A DNA stretch of 64,000 nt from Actinomadura parmotrematis (GTDB taxonomy: Bacteria; Actinomycetota; Actinomycetes; Streptosporangiales; Streptosporangiaceae): NCBI RefSeq assembly GCF_019458805.1, contig NZ_JAIBOA010000024.1, positions 62,001 to 126,000 of the forward strand, read 5' to 3'. The notes beneath the pieces are model-generated. The model had not been told where the DNA came from and made no database searches. It saw nothing but the letters and a program-made list of their open reading frames with translations. Of the stretch, positions 26,093 to 33,889 are shown in pieces. Made by a program: the position numbers and the translations under genes. How positions within the stretch are numbered: position 1 is the stretch's first letter; each line of letters opens with the position of its first letter.

Positions 26093-26788
26093 TCAGAATC
26101 CCTTGTGCGGCCCGTCCGCCGGCGTGAGGTCCGCCAGGAACGGGTTGGTGGCGCGCTCGCGCCCGATGCTGGTCTGCGGGCCGTGGCCGGGCAGGACGGC
26201 GGTCTCGTCGGGGAGCGCCAGGCAGACCCGCGCCAGGCTGCGCAGGATCTCCTCGTAGGACCCGCCCGGCAGATCGGTGCGCCCGATGGACCCGGCGAAC
26301 AGCAGGTCCCCGGTGAACATCACATCGGGGACGTCGCCGGCCGGCGGGGTGCGGAAGGTCACCGACCCGGGCGTATGGCCCGGCGCGTGGTCGACGGTGA
26401 AGCTGAGGCCGGCCAGCTCGATCGCCTCGCCGTCGGCGAGCTCGCGGACGTCGTCGGGCTCGGCCAGGGTGATCCCGCCGAACAGCTGCTGCCCCGCCTG
26501 CAGCGACAGGCCCTTGGCGGGGTCGGTCAGCAGGTCCCGGTCGTCCGGGTGGATGAAGGCGGGCACGTCCTTGGCGCCGCAGACGGGCGCCACCGACCAG
26601 ACGTGGTCGATGTGGCCGTGGGTGAGCAGCACCGCGACCGGCTTCAGCCGGTGCTCGCGGAGGATCTCCTCGATCCCGGCCTCGGCGTTCTCGCCCGGAT
26701 CGACGATGACGCACTCCTCGCCGGCGGCGGGGGCCACGACGTAGCAGTTCGCGGCGAACGATCCAGCGGGGAACCCGGCGACGAGCAC
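26093..26788 (-). CDS. Metallo-beta-lactamase fold hydrolase (glyoxalase II-like)
   Basis: A 231-residue MBL-fold hydrolase of the YcbL/glyoxalase II-like group. All metal ligands are visible: THGHIDH, the HAPGHTPGS loop, the bridging Asp in FTGDLLF, and the last His in LPGHGP. The natural thioester or other substrate is unknown; the C-terminal glutathione-binding domain of true glyoxalase II is missing. GTG 26788 follows AGGAAGGA. It is first in the probable operon with hisS and aspS. Confidence 0.85.
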   Translation of the reverse strand: MLVAGFPAGSFAANCYVVAPAAGEECVIVDPGENAEAGIEEILREHRLKPVAVLLTHGHIDHVWSVAPVCGAKDVPAFIHPDDRDLLTDPAKGLSLQAGQQLFGGITLAEPDDVRELADGEAIELAGLSFTVDHAPGHTPGSVTFRTPPAGDVPDVMFTGDLLFAGSIGRTDLPGGSYEEILRSLARVCLALPDETAVLPGHGPQTSIGRERATNPFLADLTPADGPHKGF

Positions 26789-26986
26789 GGTCGTCCTTCC
26801 TTCGAGGCCAGCTGCGGTGCGACCGAGCGTACCGGCGCGGCCCGCGGCACCGCGAACGAGTTGGCCGGATCGCCGTGTCGGCGCGTCGGGCGCCGCCGCC
26901 CCCGGCTCCGCCGCGCGGTCCCGCCGCTCCTCCGGTACCGCTACTATGCGCTGCACGTTCACCTGATCACAGCGGAGGGACAGCAC

Positions 26987-27760
26987 GTGGCGGGGAAGGA
27001 CCGCGAGAAGCAGCTCGCGAGGCAGCGCTATGAACGGCAGCAGCAGCGCCGGGCGGCCGAGCGGGCCAGGGCGCGCCGCATCAAGATCATAGGCGTTGCC
27101 GCGGGTGTCGCGGTCATCGCCGCCGGCACCGGCGCGGCCGTCTGGTACACCGGCCGGGACGACAAGAAGGCCGACGCCAAGACGGCGGCCGCCGGGACCT
27201 GCTCCTACAAGCCCGCCCAGGAGGCCGGGGCGCCCAAGGGCCTCGGGACGCCGCCCGCCAAGCCGGCCTACACCGCGCCCGTGGCGGCGACCGTCAAGAC
27301 CAGCCAGGGCGACATCGGCCTGCAGCTGTACGGCGACAAGGCCCCCTGCGCCACCAACTCCTTCGCGTTCCTGGCGGCCAAGGGCTTCTGGAAGAACAGC
27401 CACTGCCACCGGCTGTCCACCAGCGAGGGCCTGAAGATGCTGCAGTGCGGCGACCCGACCGGCACCGGCAGCGGCGGCCCCGGCTACCAGTTCGGCAACG
27501 AGAACACCGCCGGCGCCACCTACAAGGCGGGCACGCTCGCCATGGCCAACGCCGGGGCGGGCACGAACGGCAGCCAGTTCTTCCTCGTGTACGGGGACTC
27601 CCAGCTGTCGCCCGACTACACGGTGCTCGGAAAGATCACCTCGGGCCTCGACACGCTCCAGGCCGTCGCCAAGGCCGGCATCGCCAAGGCCGGCCAGGAC
27701 GGGACGGGCGAGCCGAAGAAGAAGGTCACGATCCAGGACGTCACGATCGCCGGGAAATAG
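26987..27760 (+). CDS. Cyclophilin-type peptidyl-prolyl isomerase, membrane-anchored
   Basis: A 257-residue protein with a very basic cytoplasmic N-terminus (about 35 residues rich in Arg, Gln, Lys), one membrane segment (about 36-58), a linker, and a C-terminal cyclophilin domain facing outwards. Cyclophilin landmarks include GDIGLQLYGDKAPCATNSF, GPGYQFGNENT and NGSQFFLVYG; the usual F-H-R-V segment reads CHRLSTS. It likely assists folding of exported proteins. GTG 26987 follows GCGGAGGGA. A TACTAT hexamer at 26942-26947 is a plausible -10. Confidence 0.88.
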   Translation: MAGKDREKQLARQRYERQQQRRAAERARARRIKIIGVAAGVAVIAAGTGAAVWYTGRDDKKADAKTAAAGTCSYKPAQEAGAPKGLGTPPAKPAYTAPVAATVKTSQGDIGLQLYGDKAPCATNSFAFLAAKGFWKNSHCHRLSTSEGLKMLQCGDPTGTGSGGPGYQFGNENTAGATYKAGTLAMANAGAGTNGSQFFLVYGDSQLSPDYTVLGKITSGLDTLQAVAKAGIAKAGQDGTGEPKKKVTIQDVTIAGK

Positions 27761-27833
27761 GCGAACGGGATACTAAGGTGTGGAGGGTCCGGCGGGTTCG
27801 ACCGCGGCCGGACCCGCGATTCAGGAGGCAAGG

Positions 27834-29069
27834 GTGTCCAGCGCGACCGATCCCTGGGGCCGGGTGGACGAAGACGGCACCGTCTACGTGAAGACGTCGG
27901 ACGGCGAGCGCGTCGTGGGTTCCTGGCAGGCCGGCGCACCGGAGGAGGCACTGGCCTACTTCAAGCGCAAGTACGACACGCTCGTCACCGAGATCGGCCT
28001 GCTGGAGCAGCGGATCAAGACCACCGACCTGCAGCCCCAGCAGGCGCAGCAGAGCGTGCAGCGGCTGCGCGAGCAGGTCGACGACGCGCACGCCGTCGGC
28101 GACCTGGCGGCGCTGGCCCGGCGCCTGGACGCCCTCACCGAGCAGGTGGGCCGCCGCCGCGAGGAGGTCAAGGCCCGCCGCGAGCACGCCCGGAGCGAGG
28201 CGCGCGAGGTCAAGGAGCGGATCGTCGCCGAGGCCGAGCGGATCGCCGCCGAGGAGACGCACTGGAAGAACGGCGGGGAGCGGCTCCGCCAGCTCGTGGA
28301 GGAGTGGAAGGCCGCCGAGCGCGTCGACCGCCCCACCGAGACGGCCCTGTGGAAGCGGCTGTCGGCCGCCCGCAACGCCTTCACCAAGCGCCGCAAGGTC
28401 TACTTCGCCACGCTGGACGACCAGCGCGAGGAGGCCCGCCGCGACAAGGAGCGCCTGGTCGCCGAGGCCGAGGCGATGGCGGGGTCGACCGACTGGGGCG
28501 ACACCGCCGCCGCCTACCGCGACCTCATGCGCCGCTGGAAGCTCGCCGGGCGCGCCTCCCGCGAGGCCGAGGACGAGCTGTGGGCGCGGTTCAAGGGCGC
28601 ACAGGACACCTTCTTCGCGGCCCGCGGCGCGGCGTTCGCCGAGCGCGACGCCGAGTTCGCCGGCAACGCCGCCGAGAAGGAGAAGATCCTCGTCGAGGCC
28701 GAGAAGCTGCTGCCCGTCACCGACGTGCGCCAGGCCCGGCAGGCGCTCCGCACCGTCCAGGAGCGCTGGGAGGCGGCGGGCATGGTCCCGCGCGACCAGC
28801 GCGACCGGCTGGAGGGCCGCCTCCGCAAGATCGAGGAGGCGGTGCGCGGCGCCGAGGAGCAGGAGTGGCGGCGCACCAACCCCGAGGCGCGGGCCCGCGC
28901 CGAGGCGACGGTGAACCAGCTCCGGTCCTCGATCGAGCAGCTCGCCGCGCGGCTGGACAAGGCGCGCGCGGCCGGGCGCGACAAGGACGTCAAGGACGCC
29001 GAGGAGGCCCTGGCGGCCCGCCGCGCGTGGCTGGAGGAGGCCGAGCGCACCCTGGCGGAGTTCTCCTGA
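27834..29069 (+). CDS. DUF349 domain-containing coiled-coil protein
   Basis: A 411-residue soluble, highly charged helical protein with tandem DUF349 repeats (for example WKxLxxARxAFxxRRKVYFATLDDQREEA and WKLAGRASREAEDELWARFKGAQDTFFAAR, broken over two repeats), each about 70 residues. A short N-terminal domain (DPWGRVDEDGTVYVKT) precedes a long coiled coil. Actinobacterial DUF349 proteins are common, but their function is unknown. GTG 27834 follows CAGGAGG. A hairpin lies just after the stop. Confidence 0.85.
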   Translation: MSSATDPWGRVDEDGTVYVKTSDGERVVGSWQAGAPEEALAYFKRKYDTLVTEIGLLEQRIKTTDLQPQQAQQSVQRLREQVDDAHAVGDLAALARRLDALTEQVGRRREEVKARREHARSEAREVKERIVAEAERIAAEETHWKNGGERLRQLVEEWKAAERVDRPTETALWKRLSAARNAFTKRRKVYFATLDDQREEARRDKERLVAEAEAMAGSTDWGDTAAAYRDLMRRWKLAGRASREAEDELWARFKGAQDTFFAARGAAFAERDAEFAGNAAEKEKILVEAEKLLPVTDVRQARQALRTVQERWEAAGMVPRDQRDRLEGRLRKIEEAVRGAEEQEWRRTNPEARARAEATVNQLRSSIEQLAARLDKARAAGRDKDVKDAEEALAARRAWLEEAERTLAEFS

Positions 29070-29093
29070 GCCGGTCCCGCCCGCCGCGCCGGT

Positions 29094-29120
29094 CCCCGGC
29101 CCCGCGGGCGGGGGCCGGGG
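29094..29120. terminator. Hairpin between convergent DUF349 gene and DinB-like gene
   Basis: A 10-bp perfect stem (CCCCGGCCCC and its complement) with a 7-base loop sits in the 52-bp gap between two convergent genes and could serve both strands. Confidence 0.6.
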
Positions 29121-29121
29121 G

Positions 29122-29688
29122 TCATCCGGCGGCGCGGCCGAGGAAGGCGAGCATCCTGGTCTGCTCGTCGGCGCCGCGCGGCGGGGGCAGCGCCGGGCCG
29201 AGCGTCCCGGCGGCGCGCATCCCCGCGGCCGTCATCTGCGCGGTGGCGAACGCGTGGTGGACGAGGTCGGGATCCAGGCGGGCCGGCCGGCCGGCGGCCC
29301 GCGCCAGGTCCCAGGTGTGCACCAGGGGCTCCAGCAGGTAGCCCTCCAGGAAGATCCCGAGCGGGACGTCGCCGAGGCCGCCCGCGGGCACCGGGCGCTC
29401 CAGCGCGTCCGCGGTGAGGGCCGCGTCGGTCTCCTTGCGGGCGGTCCGCCAGGCCATCAGCACGTCCCCCGCGCAGAACCGCGCCGGGTCCGTGCCGATG
29501 TCGGGGGGCGGCGCGCCGGTGGCGAGGGCGCGCACCAGGGCCTGGCCGCCGATGACGTGGCCGGCGACGTCGCGCGCGGTCCAGCCGGCGCACGGCGACG
29601 CCGCGTCCCAGCCGTCCCGGGCGACCCCGCCGACCACGTCCTCGAACCGATCCAGAGCCCGCCGGTAGCCGCTGAGTTCCTGAGCCAT
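29122..29688 (-). CDS. TIGR03086/maleylpyruvate isomerase-like metal-binding protein
   Basis: A 188-residue member of the DinB/mycothiol-dependent four-helix superfamily. Visible landmarks are CAGWTARDVAGHVIGG near residue 37-52 and EPLVHTWDLARA near 120-131, which supply the histidines that bind the metal in this fold. Such proteins are often thiol-dependent (mycothiol) transferases or isomerases; the reaction here is unknown. ATG 29688 gives the family-typical start. The upstream TTG at 29724 would add 12 residues. Confidence 0.78.
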   Translation of the reverse strand: MAQELSGYRRALDRFEDVVGGVARDGWDAASPCAGWTARDVAGHVIGGQALVRALATGAPPPDIGTDPARFCAGDVLMAWRTARKETDAALTADALERPVPAGGLGDVPLGIFLEGYLLEPLVHTWDLARAAGRPARLDPDLVHHAFATAQMTAAGMRAAGTLGPALPPPRGADEQTRMLAFLGRAAG

Positions 29689-29727
29689 GGCGCCCAGTGA
29701 CCCGCGTCCCGGCGAGCCTGTCAAGCG

Positions 29728-30354
29728 CTATCGCGAAGATCGTCCGGACCGCTCCGCCAGCATCCCCTCCATCAGGGCGACCTCCGCGCGCTGCCCGGCG
29801 ACGATGCTGCGCGCGAGCCGCCGCACCGCCTCGTCCGAGGTGCGGGCGAGCACCGCCTCGGCCATGGCGACGCCCGCCCGGTGATGGGTGATCATCAGTT
29901 GCAGGTAGCGGCGCTCGGCGTCGCGGCCGGACGCGGCGCCGAGCGCCGCCAGCTGCGCGTCGGTCGCCATGCCCGGCATGGTGCGGACGCCCGTGCCCGC
30001 GGTGTGCCCGGAGTGGCCCTCCATCCACCGCATCGGCCCGGCGGGGTCGGTGTGCGGCGCCTTCCAGGCGTCGAGCCAGGCCGTCATCATGCCGATCTGG
30101 GCCTGCTGGGTGGTGATGACGTCGAACGCCAGCCGGCGGACCGCCGCGTCGCCGGTCCGGTCCCGGACGGTGAACGACATCCGCACCGCCTGCGCGTGGT
30201 GGGCGCTCATGTCGCGGGCGAACCCGGCCTCGGGGCCGTCGGCGGCGGGGCCCCCGCCGAGCCGGGGCAGCAGCAGCCACGCCGCCCCGGCCACGGCGAC
30301 CAGGACCGCGAGGACGACGGTGAGCCGCCTGCCGCGAGCCCGGGACGGGGTCAC
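29728..30354 (-). CDS. DUF305 domain-containing exported protein
   Basis: A 208-residue protein with one N-terminal hydrophobic segment (about 10-28) and a DUF305 (ferritin-like four-helix) domain. Both paired-histidine motifs are present, DMSAHHAQAVRM and MITHHRAGVAM, and the middle is rich in His and Met (GHSGHTAGTG, TMPGMAT), consistent with extracytoplasmic metal binding. GTG 30354 overlaps the DUF3105 stop (GTGA), so the two are translated together. DUF305 genes are often found near copper-handling genes; a copper role is inferred only. Confidence 0.85.
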   Translation of the reverse strand: MTPSRARGRRLTVVLAVLVAVAGAAWLLLPRLGGGPAADGPEAGFARDMSAHHAQAVRMSFTVRDRTGDAAVRRLAFDVITTQQAQIGMMTAWLDAWKAPHTDPAGPMRWMEGHSGHTAGTGVRTMPGMATDAQLAALGAASGRDAERRYLQLMITHHRAGVAMAEAVLARTSDEAVRRLARSIVAGQRAEVALMEGMLAERSGRSSR

Positions 30355-31007
30355 GGGGTGTCCTTGCCGCCCGTGCAGGCGGCGCCCGGCTCGGGCGTCT
30401 GGGGGCCCTTGACGAAGGCGCGCAGGAACGCGTCGACGCGCGGGTCGGACGCCGAGCCGACCTTCACCTGCCTGCCCCACGCCGACAGCACGACCGGGGA
30501 GTCCAGGCCCGGGTAGGGGCTCATCAGCGAGTAGTCGGTGGCGCGCACCTTGGCCGCCAGCGCCTCCCGCTGGTCGGCGGCGAGATCGGGCCGGTAGGTG
30601 ATCCACACCGCGCCGTGCTCCAGCGCGTGGACGGCGTTCTCGTTGCGCAGGGCCTGCCCGTAGACGCGGGCGTCGCAGTTCTGCCAGGTCGGGTCGTGCG
30701 AGCCGCCCATCGGCGGGCTGTCGTACTTCACCGCGGCCGTGGTGTGGTCGCGGCCGAGGCCGTCCTTGGTGATCAGGCCCTCGATGCCGTCGCCGGCGGA
30801 GGAGCGGGACTGCAGGAAGGCGAAGGTGATCGCGACGGCGGCGACCAGGCCGATCGCGGTGAAGAAGACGATGCCGCCCCAGGGCGTCTGCCGCTGGGTG
30901 AGGACGTTCTTCTGGGGGCTCCGGGCGCCGTTCTTCCGGGGGGCGCCGCCCTTCTTGGGGGCGCCGGACGTGCTGTTGCGGGCGCGGTTGCGCGCGCTTT
31001 TGGACAT
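30351..31007 (-). CDS. DUF3105 domain-containing membrane protein
   Basis: A 218-residue protein with a basic, Lys/Arg-rich cytoplasmic head, one membrane helix (about 46-66) and an external DUF3105 domain. The domain shows DSPPMGGSHDPTWQNC, a HALEHGAVWITYRPD block and LSAWG. The conserved His/Cys/Met residues could bind metal, but the function is unknown. It is followed directly by the DUF305 gene through a 4-base overlap and preceded by a DUF6153-like gene. Confidence 0.85.
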   Translation of the reverse strand: MSKSARNRARNSTSGAPKKGGAPRKNGARSPQKNVLTQRQTPWGGIVFFTAIGLVAAVAITFAFLQSRSSAGDGIEGLITKDGLGRDHTTAAVKYDSPPMGGSHDPTWQNCDARVYGQALRNENAVHALEHGAVWITYRPDLAADQREALAAKVRATDYSLMSPYPGLDSPVVLSAWGRQVKVGSASDPRVDAFLRAFVKGPQTPEPGAACTGGKDTP

Positions 31008-31081
31008 GGGGGATCCCTCGGGGAGTGCTCGTGGAAACGGGTCGGCGGCATGGCGACGGGGTCGGCCTCACGGCCGGGCCG

Positions 31082-31489
31082 TCACAGCCTGAGCACCTGG
31101 AGGGAGGACAGGTCGGGACGCGGGGGCGCCGGGGGAGGCGGCAGCGCCAGCGTCCAGCCCGTGCGCGCGGGAAAGCGGGCGCCCGCGCGCCCCGGCCGGC
31201 AGGCGAGCGCCAGCACCAGCAGGGTGAGCAGGATCGCGAGACCGAGGCAGGAGTCGCCCGGGGAGAGCGGCGGGTGCGGGTCCGGGGCGCTCAGCGCGGG
31301 CCCGGCGGCGGCCGGGCCGCCGCCGACGATCACGTCGGCGTCCCCGCCGTGCGCCAGGTGCGCGGCGCAGACCTTCGGCGGCGCCCCGTGCTCCAGCCCG
31401 TACCCGGCGAGGAGCCCGGCCACGGCGAACAGCGCCACGAGCAGGACGGCCGGCCCGCGGCGTCGCATGCGCGCGGTCGCGGTGCCCAC
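31082..31489 (-). CDS. Small membrane protein, DUF6153-like
   Basis: A 135-residue protein with an N-terminal hydrophobic segment (about 12-31), a His/Cys-containing loop (EHGAPPKVCAAHLAHGG), a second helix (about 80-96) and a C-terminus PDLSSLQVLRL resembling the SLxxLQLLRI ending of DUF6153 proteins. GTG 31489 has GGGGAGG only 3 bases upstream; ATG 31468 lacks a ribosome site. It is the first gene of the minus-strand set leading to DUF3105 and DUF305. A TATCCT element on the minus strand (31542-31537) may be its -10. Confidence 0.65.
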   Translation of the reverse strand: MGTATARMRRRGPAVLLVALFAVAGLLAGYGLEHGAPPKVCAAHLAHGGDADVIVGGGPAAAGPALSAPDPHPPLSPGDSCLGLAILLTLLVLALACRPGRAGARFPARTGWTLALPPPPAPPRPDLSSLQVLRL

Positions 31490-31587
31490 GAGCCTCCCCG
31501 GATCGACGTTTCGCGCCGAATGAACGCTTCGGTCCGAGGATAGGTTCCCGGCGGAACCGGCGGGACCGGCGGGGCACCGCGGCCGGA

Positions 31588-31593
31588 TAGTGT
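31588..31593 (+). promoter_or_regulatory. Candidate -10 element for a leaderless rarA transcript
   Basis: TAGTGT (TANNNT) ends 6 bases before GTG 31600, the spacing expected when transcription starts at the start codon. No Shine-Dalgarno precedes this GTG beyond a weak GGAG. Confidence 0.4.
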
Positions 31594-31599
31594 CGGAGC

Positions 31600-33006
31600 G
31601 TGAGCAGCAGGGGCGAAGCGGGACAGGCCGAGAGCCTGTTCGACGATCCGGTGGGCGAGCCGCGCCCGGAGAGCGCGGCGGGGCCCGCCGCGCCGTCCGC
31701 GACCCCGTCGGCCGCCCCGGCGCCCGCCGAGCAGCCCCTCGCGGTGCGGATGCGGCCGCGCAGCCTGGACGAGGTCGTCGGCCAGGGCCACCTGCTCGGG
31801 CCCGGCACCCCGATCCGCCAGCTCGTGGAGCGCGACGCGCCCATGTCGCTGCTGCTGTGGGGCCCGCCCGGCACCGGCAAGACCACCCTCGCCACCGTCG
31901 TCAGCCAGGTCACCGCGCGGCGCTTCGTCGAGGTCTCGGCGGTCTCCGACGGCGTCAAGCGCGTCCGCGCCGAGATCGACCTCGCCCGCCGCGAGCTCGG
32001 CATGAGCGGCCGCCAGACCGTCCTGTTCGTCGACGAGGTGCACCGCTTCAACAAGGCCCAGCAGGACGCGCTGCTGCCCGCCGTGGAGAACCGCTGGGTG
32101 TCGTTCATCGGCGCCACCACCGAGAACCCGTTCTTCTCGGTGATCAGCCCGCTGCTGTCGCGGTCGCTGCTGCTCACCCTGGAGCCGCTCGCCGAGGACG
32201 ACCTGCGCGAGGTGATCCGCCGGGCGCTCGCCGACGAGCGCGGCCTCGGCGGCGCGGTGACGCTGGAGCCGGCCGCCGCGGACCACCTGGTCCGGCTGGC
32301 CGGCGGCGACGCCCGCCGCACCCTCACCTACCTGGAGGCCGCCGCGCTGGTGGCCCCCGAGGACGGCGCGATCGACACCGCCGTGCTGGAGCGCGCCGTC
32401 GACCGCGCCGCCGTCCGCTACGACCGCGAGGGCGACCAGCACTACGACGTCATCAGCGCCTTCATCAAGAGCATCCGCGGCAGCGACGTGGACGCCGCGC
32501 TGCACTACCTCGCCCGCATGATCGAGGCGGGCGAGGACCCGCGGTTCATCGCCCGCCGCCTCGTCGTGCACGCCAGCGAGGACGTCGGCATGGCCGACCC
32601 GACCGCGCTGCAGACCGCGGTGGCCGCCGCCCAGGCGGTCGAGCTCGTCGGCCTGCCCGAGGCCCGCATCAACCTCGCCCAGGCCGTCGTCCACCTGTCG
32701 CTGGCGCCCAAGTCCAACGCGGTGATCAAGGCGGTGGACGCCGCCATCGGCGACGTCCGCAAGGGCCTCGCCGGACCGGTCCCCGGGCACCTGCGCGACG
32801 CGCACTACAAGGGCGCCGCCCGCATCGGGCACGGCGAGGGCTACCAGTACGCCCACGACCACCCCGGCGGCGTCGTCCGCCAGCAGTACGCGCCCGACGC
32901 CGTCCACGGCCGCGAGTACTACAAGCCCACCAGGCACGGGGCGGAGGGCCGCTTCACCGAGGTCCTGGCGCGCATCAGATCGGTACTGCGGGGTACGGGC
33001 CGCTAG
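31600..33006 (+). CDS. rarA: Replication-associated recombination protein RarA (MgsA)
   Basis: A 468-residue AAA+ ATPase that acts at stalled replication forks, related to clamp-loader subunits and RuvB. After an Ala/Pro-rich N-terminal linker come LDEVVGQGHLLGPG, Walker A GPPGTGKTT, Walker B LFVDEVHRFNK, sensor I GATTENPFF, and the C-terminal tetramerisation domain ending in the diagnostic HYKGAA...GEGYQYAHD and YYxPT. GTG 31600 is chosen for its leaderless-type promoter. It lies upstream of alaS, a widespread actinobacterial arrangement. Confidence 0.94.
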   Translation: MSSRGEAGQAESLFDDPVGEPRPESAAGPAAPSATPSAAPAPAEQPLAVRMRPRSLDEVVGQGHLLGPGTPIRQLVERDAPMSLLLWGPPGTGKTTLATVVSQVTARRFVEVSAVSDGVKRVRAEIDLARRELGMSGRQTVLFVDEVHRFNKAQQDALLPAVENRWVSFIGATTENPFFSVISPLLSRSLLLTLEPLAEDDLREVIRRALADERGLGGAVTLEPAAADHLVRLAGGDARRTLTYLEAAALVAPEDGAIDTAVLERAVDRAAVRYDREGDQHYDVISAFIKSIRGSDVDAALHYLARMIEAGEDPRFIARRLVVHASEDVGMADPTALQTAVAAAQAVELVGLPEARINLAQAVVHLSLAPKSNAVIKAVDAAIGDVRKGLAGPVPGHLRDAHYKGAARIGHGEGYQYAHDHPGGVVRQQYAPDAVHGREYYKPTRHGAEGRFTEVLARIRSVLRGTGR

Positions 33007-33123
33007 CCTGCTGCCCGTGGCCCCGCTCCGGGCGGGGGTCGCGCCGCGCCTCGGGCGGGCGGCGCCCACGGTAGGGTCTGGCACCAACGCCCGGCCGAGT
33101 CGACTCATCGAACGGAAAGCCTG

Positions 33124-33534
33124 ATGCTCACTGGTGGACAGCTCGCGGGTCTCATCGTGGCCGTGTTCTGGGCGATACTCGTCGCGTTCCTCGCCGTCAC
33201 CCTGCTGAAGCTCGCCCGGCTGCTGAACGAGGCCGGCAAGGTCGTGCGCGACGTCGGCGAGCAGGCCGGGCCGCTGCTGGAGGACATGAACCGCACGGTG
33301 CGCCGCGCCAACGAGCAGCTCGGCCGCACCGACGTGATCACCAAGCAGGTCGCCGGCGTCACCTCCAACGTGTCGGCCGTCACCACGGTGATGACCTCGG
33401 TGGTCGGCGGGCCCCTCGTCAAGGCCGCCGCGTTCTCCTACGGCGTGCGCAAGGCGCTCGGCGGCAACGGCCCCGGCCGCGGCGAGGCGGGCCGCCCCGA
33501 GCTGCCCCGCGGCAACGGCAAGGGCCGCAAGTGA
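33124..33534 (+). CDS. DUF948 domain-containing membrane protein
   Basis: A 136-residue protein with an N-terminal membrane helix (about 7-29) followed by a helical domain of the DUF948 type (LLNEAGKVVRDVGEQAGPLLEDMN, seen in two parts) and a Gly/Arg-rich basic tail. DUF948 proteins are of unknown function and often flank alaS in actinobacteria. It starts at ATG 33124 after GGAAAG. The downstream DUF6167-like gene follows after 31 bp. Confidence 0.85.
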   Translation: MLTGGQLAGLIVAVFWAILVAFLAVTLLKLARLLNEAGKVVRDVGEQAGPLLEDMNRTVRRANEQLGRTDVITKQVAGVTSNVSAVTTVMTSVVGGPLVKAAAFSYGVRKALGGNGPGRGEAGRPELPRGNGKGRK

Positions 33535-33565
33535 GGCGCGGCGGCGCCGCCCCGGGAGGACGACG

Positions 33566-33889
33566 ATGAAGAGGCTGTTCTGGCTCGGCGTCGGCGCGGG
33601 CGCCGGCGTGTACGCCACCCACCGCGTGAAGCGCAAGGTCACCCGCATCGCGCAGCAGCTGTCGCCCGAGGGCGTCGCCATGCGCGCCGTCGCGACCGGG
33701 CAGAGCACCGGGCAGCGGTTGAGGTATTTCGCCACCGACGTGCGTACCGCCATGCACGAGCGGGAGGAGGAGCTGCGCGAGGCGATCCGCATGGACCAGG
33801 CCCCGCCGGAGCCGGGCGAGCCGCGCCCGCGCGTGCTGCGGGCCCGCTACACCGTCATCGACGACGACAAGGACGGCGACAGATCATGA
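33566..33889 (+). CDS. DUF6167-like small protein
   Basis: A 107-residue protein with a short Gly/Ala-rich hydrophobic N-terminus (MKRLFWLGVGAGAGVYATHR) and an amphipathic, charged remainder ending in acidic residues. The pattern and its position between the DUF948 gene and alaS match the actinobacterial DUF6167 family. ATG 33566 follows GGGAGGACG. Its stop overlaps the alaS ATG (ATGA), so alaS translation is probably coupled to it. Confidence 0.75.
   Translation: MKRLFWLGVGAGAGVYATHRVKRKVTRIAQQLSPEGVAMRAVATGQSTGQRLRYFATDVRTAMHEREEELREAIRMDQAPPEPGEPRPRVLRARYTVIDDDKDGDRS

Noticed and set aside
31543..31558. GGTTCC-N4-GGAACC repeat between rarA and the DUF6153-like gene
   Set aside because: Only 6-bp arms in a CG-rich setting; too weak to call an operator without conservation data.
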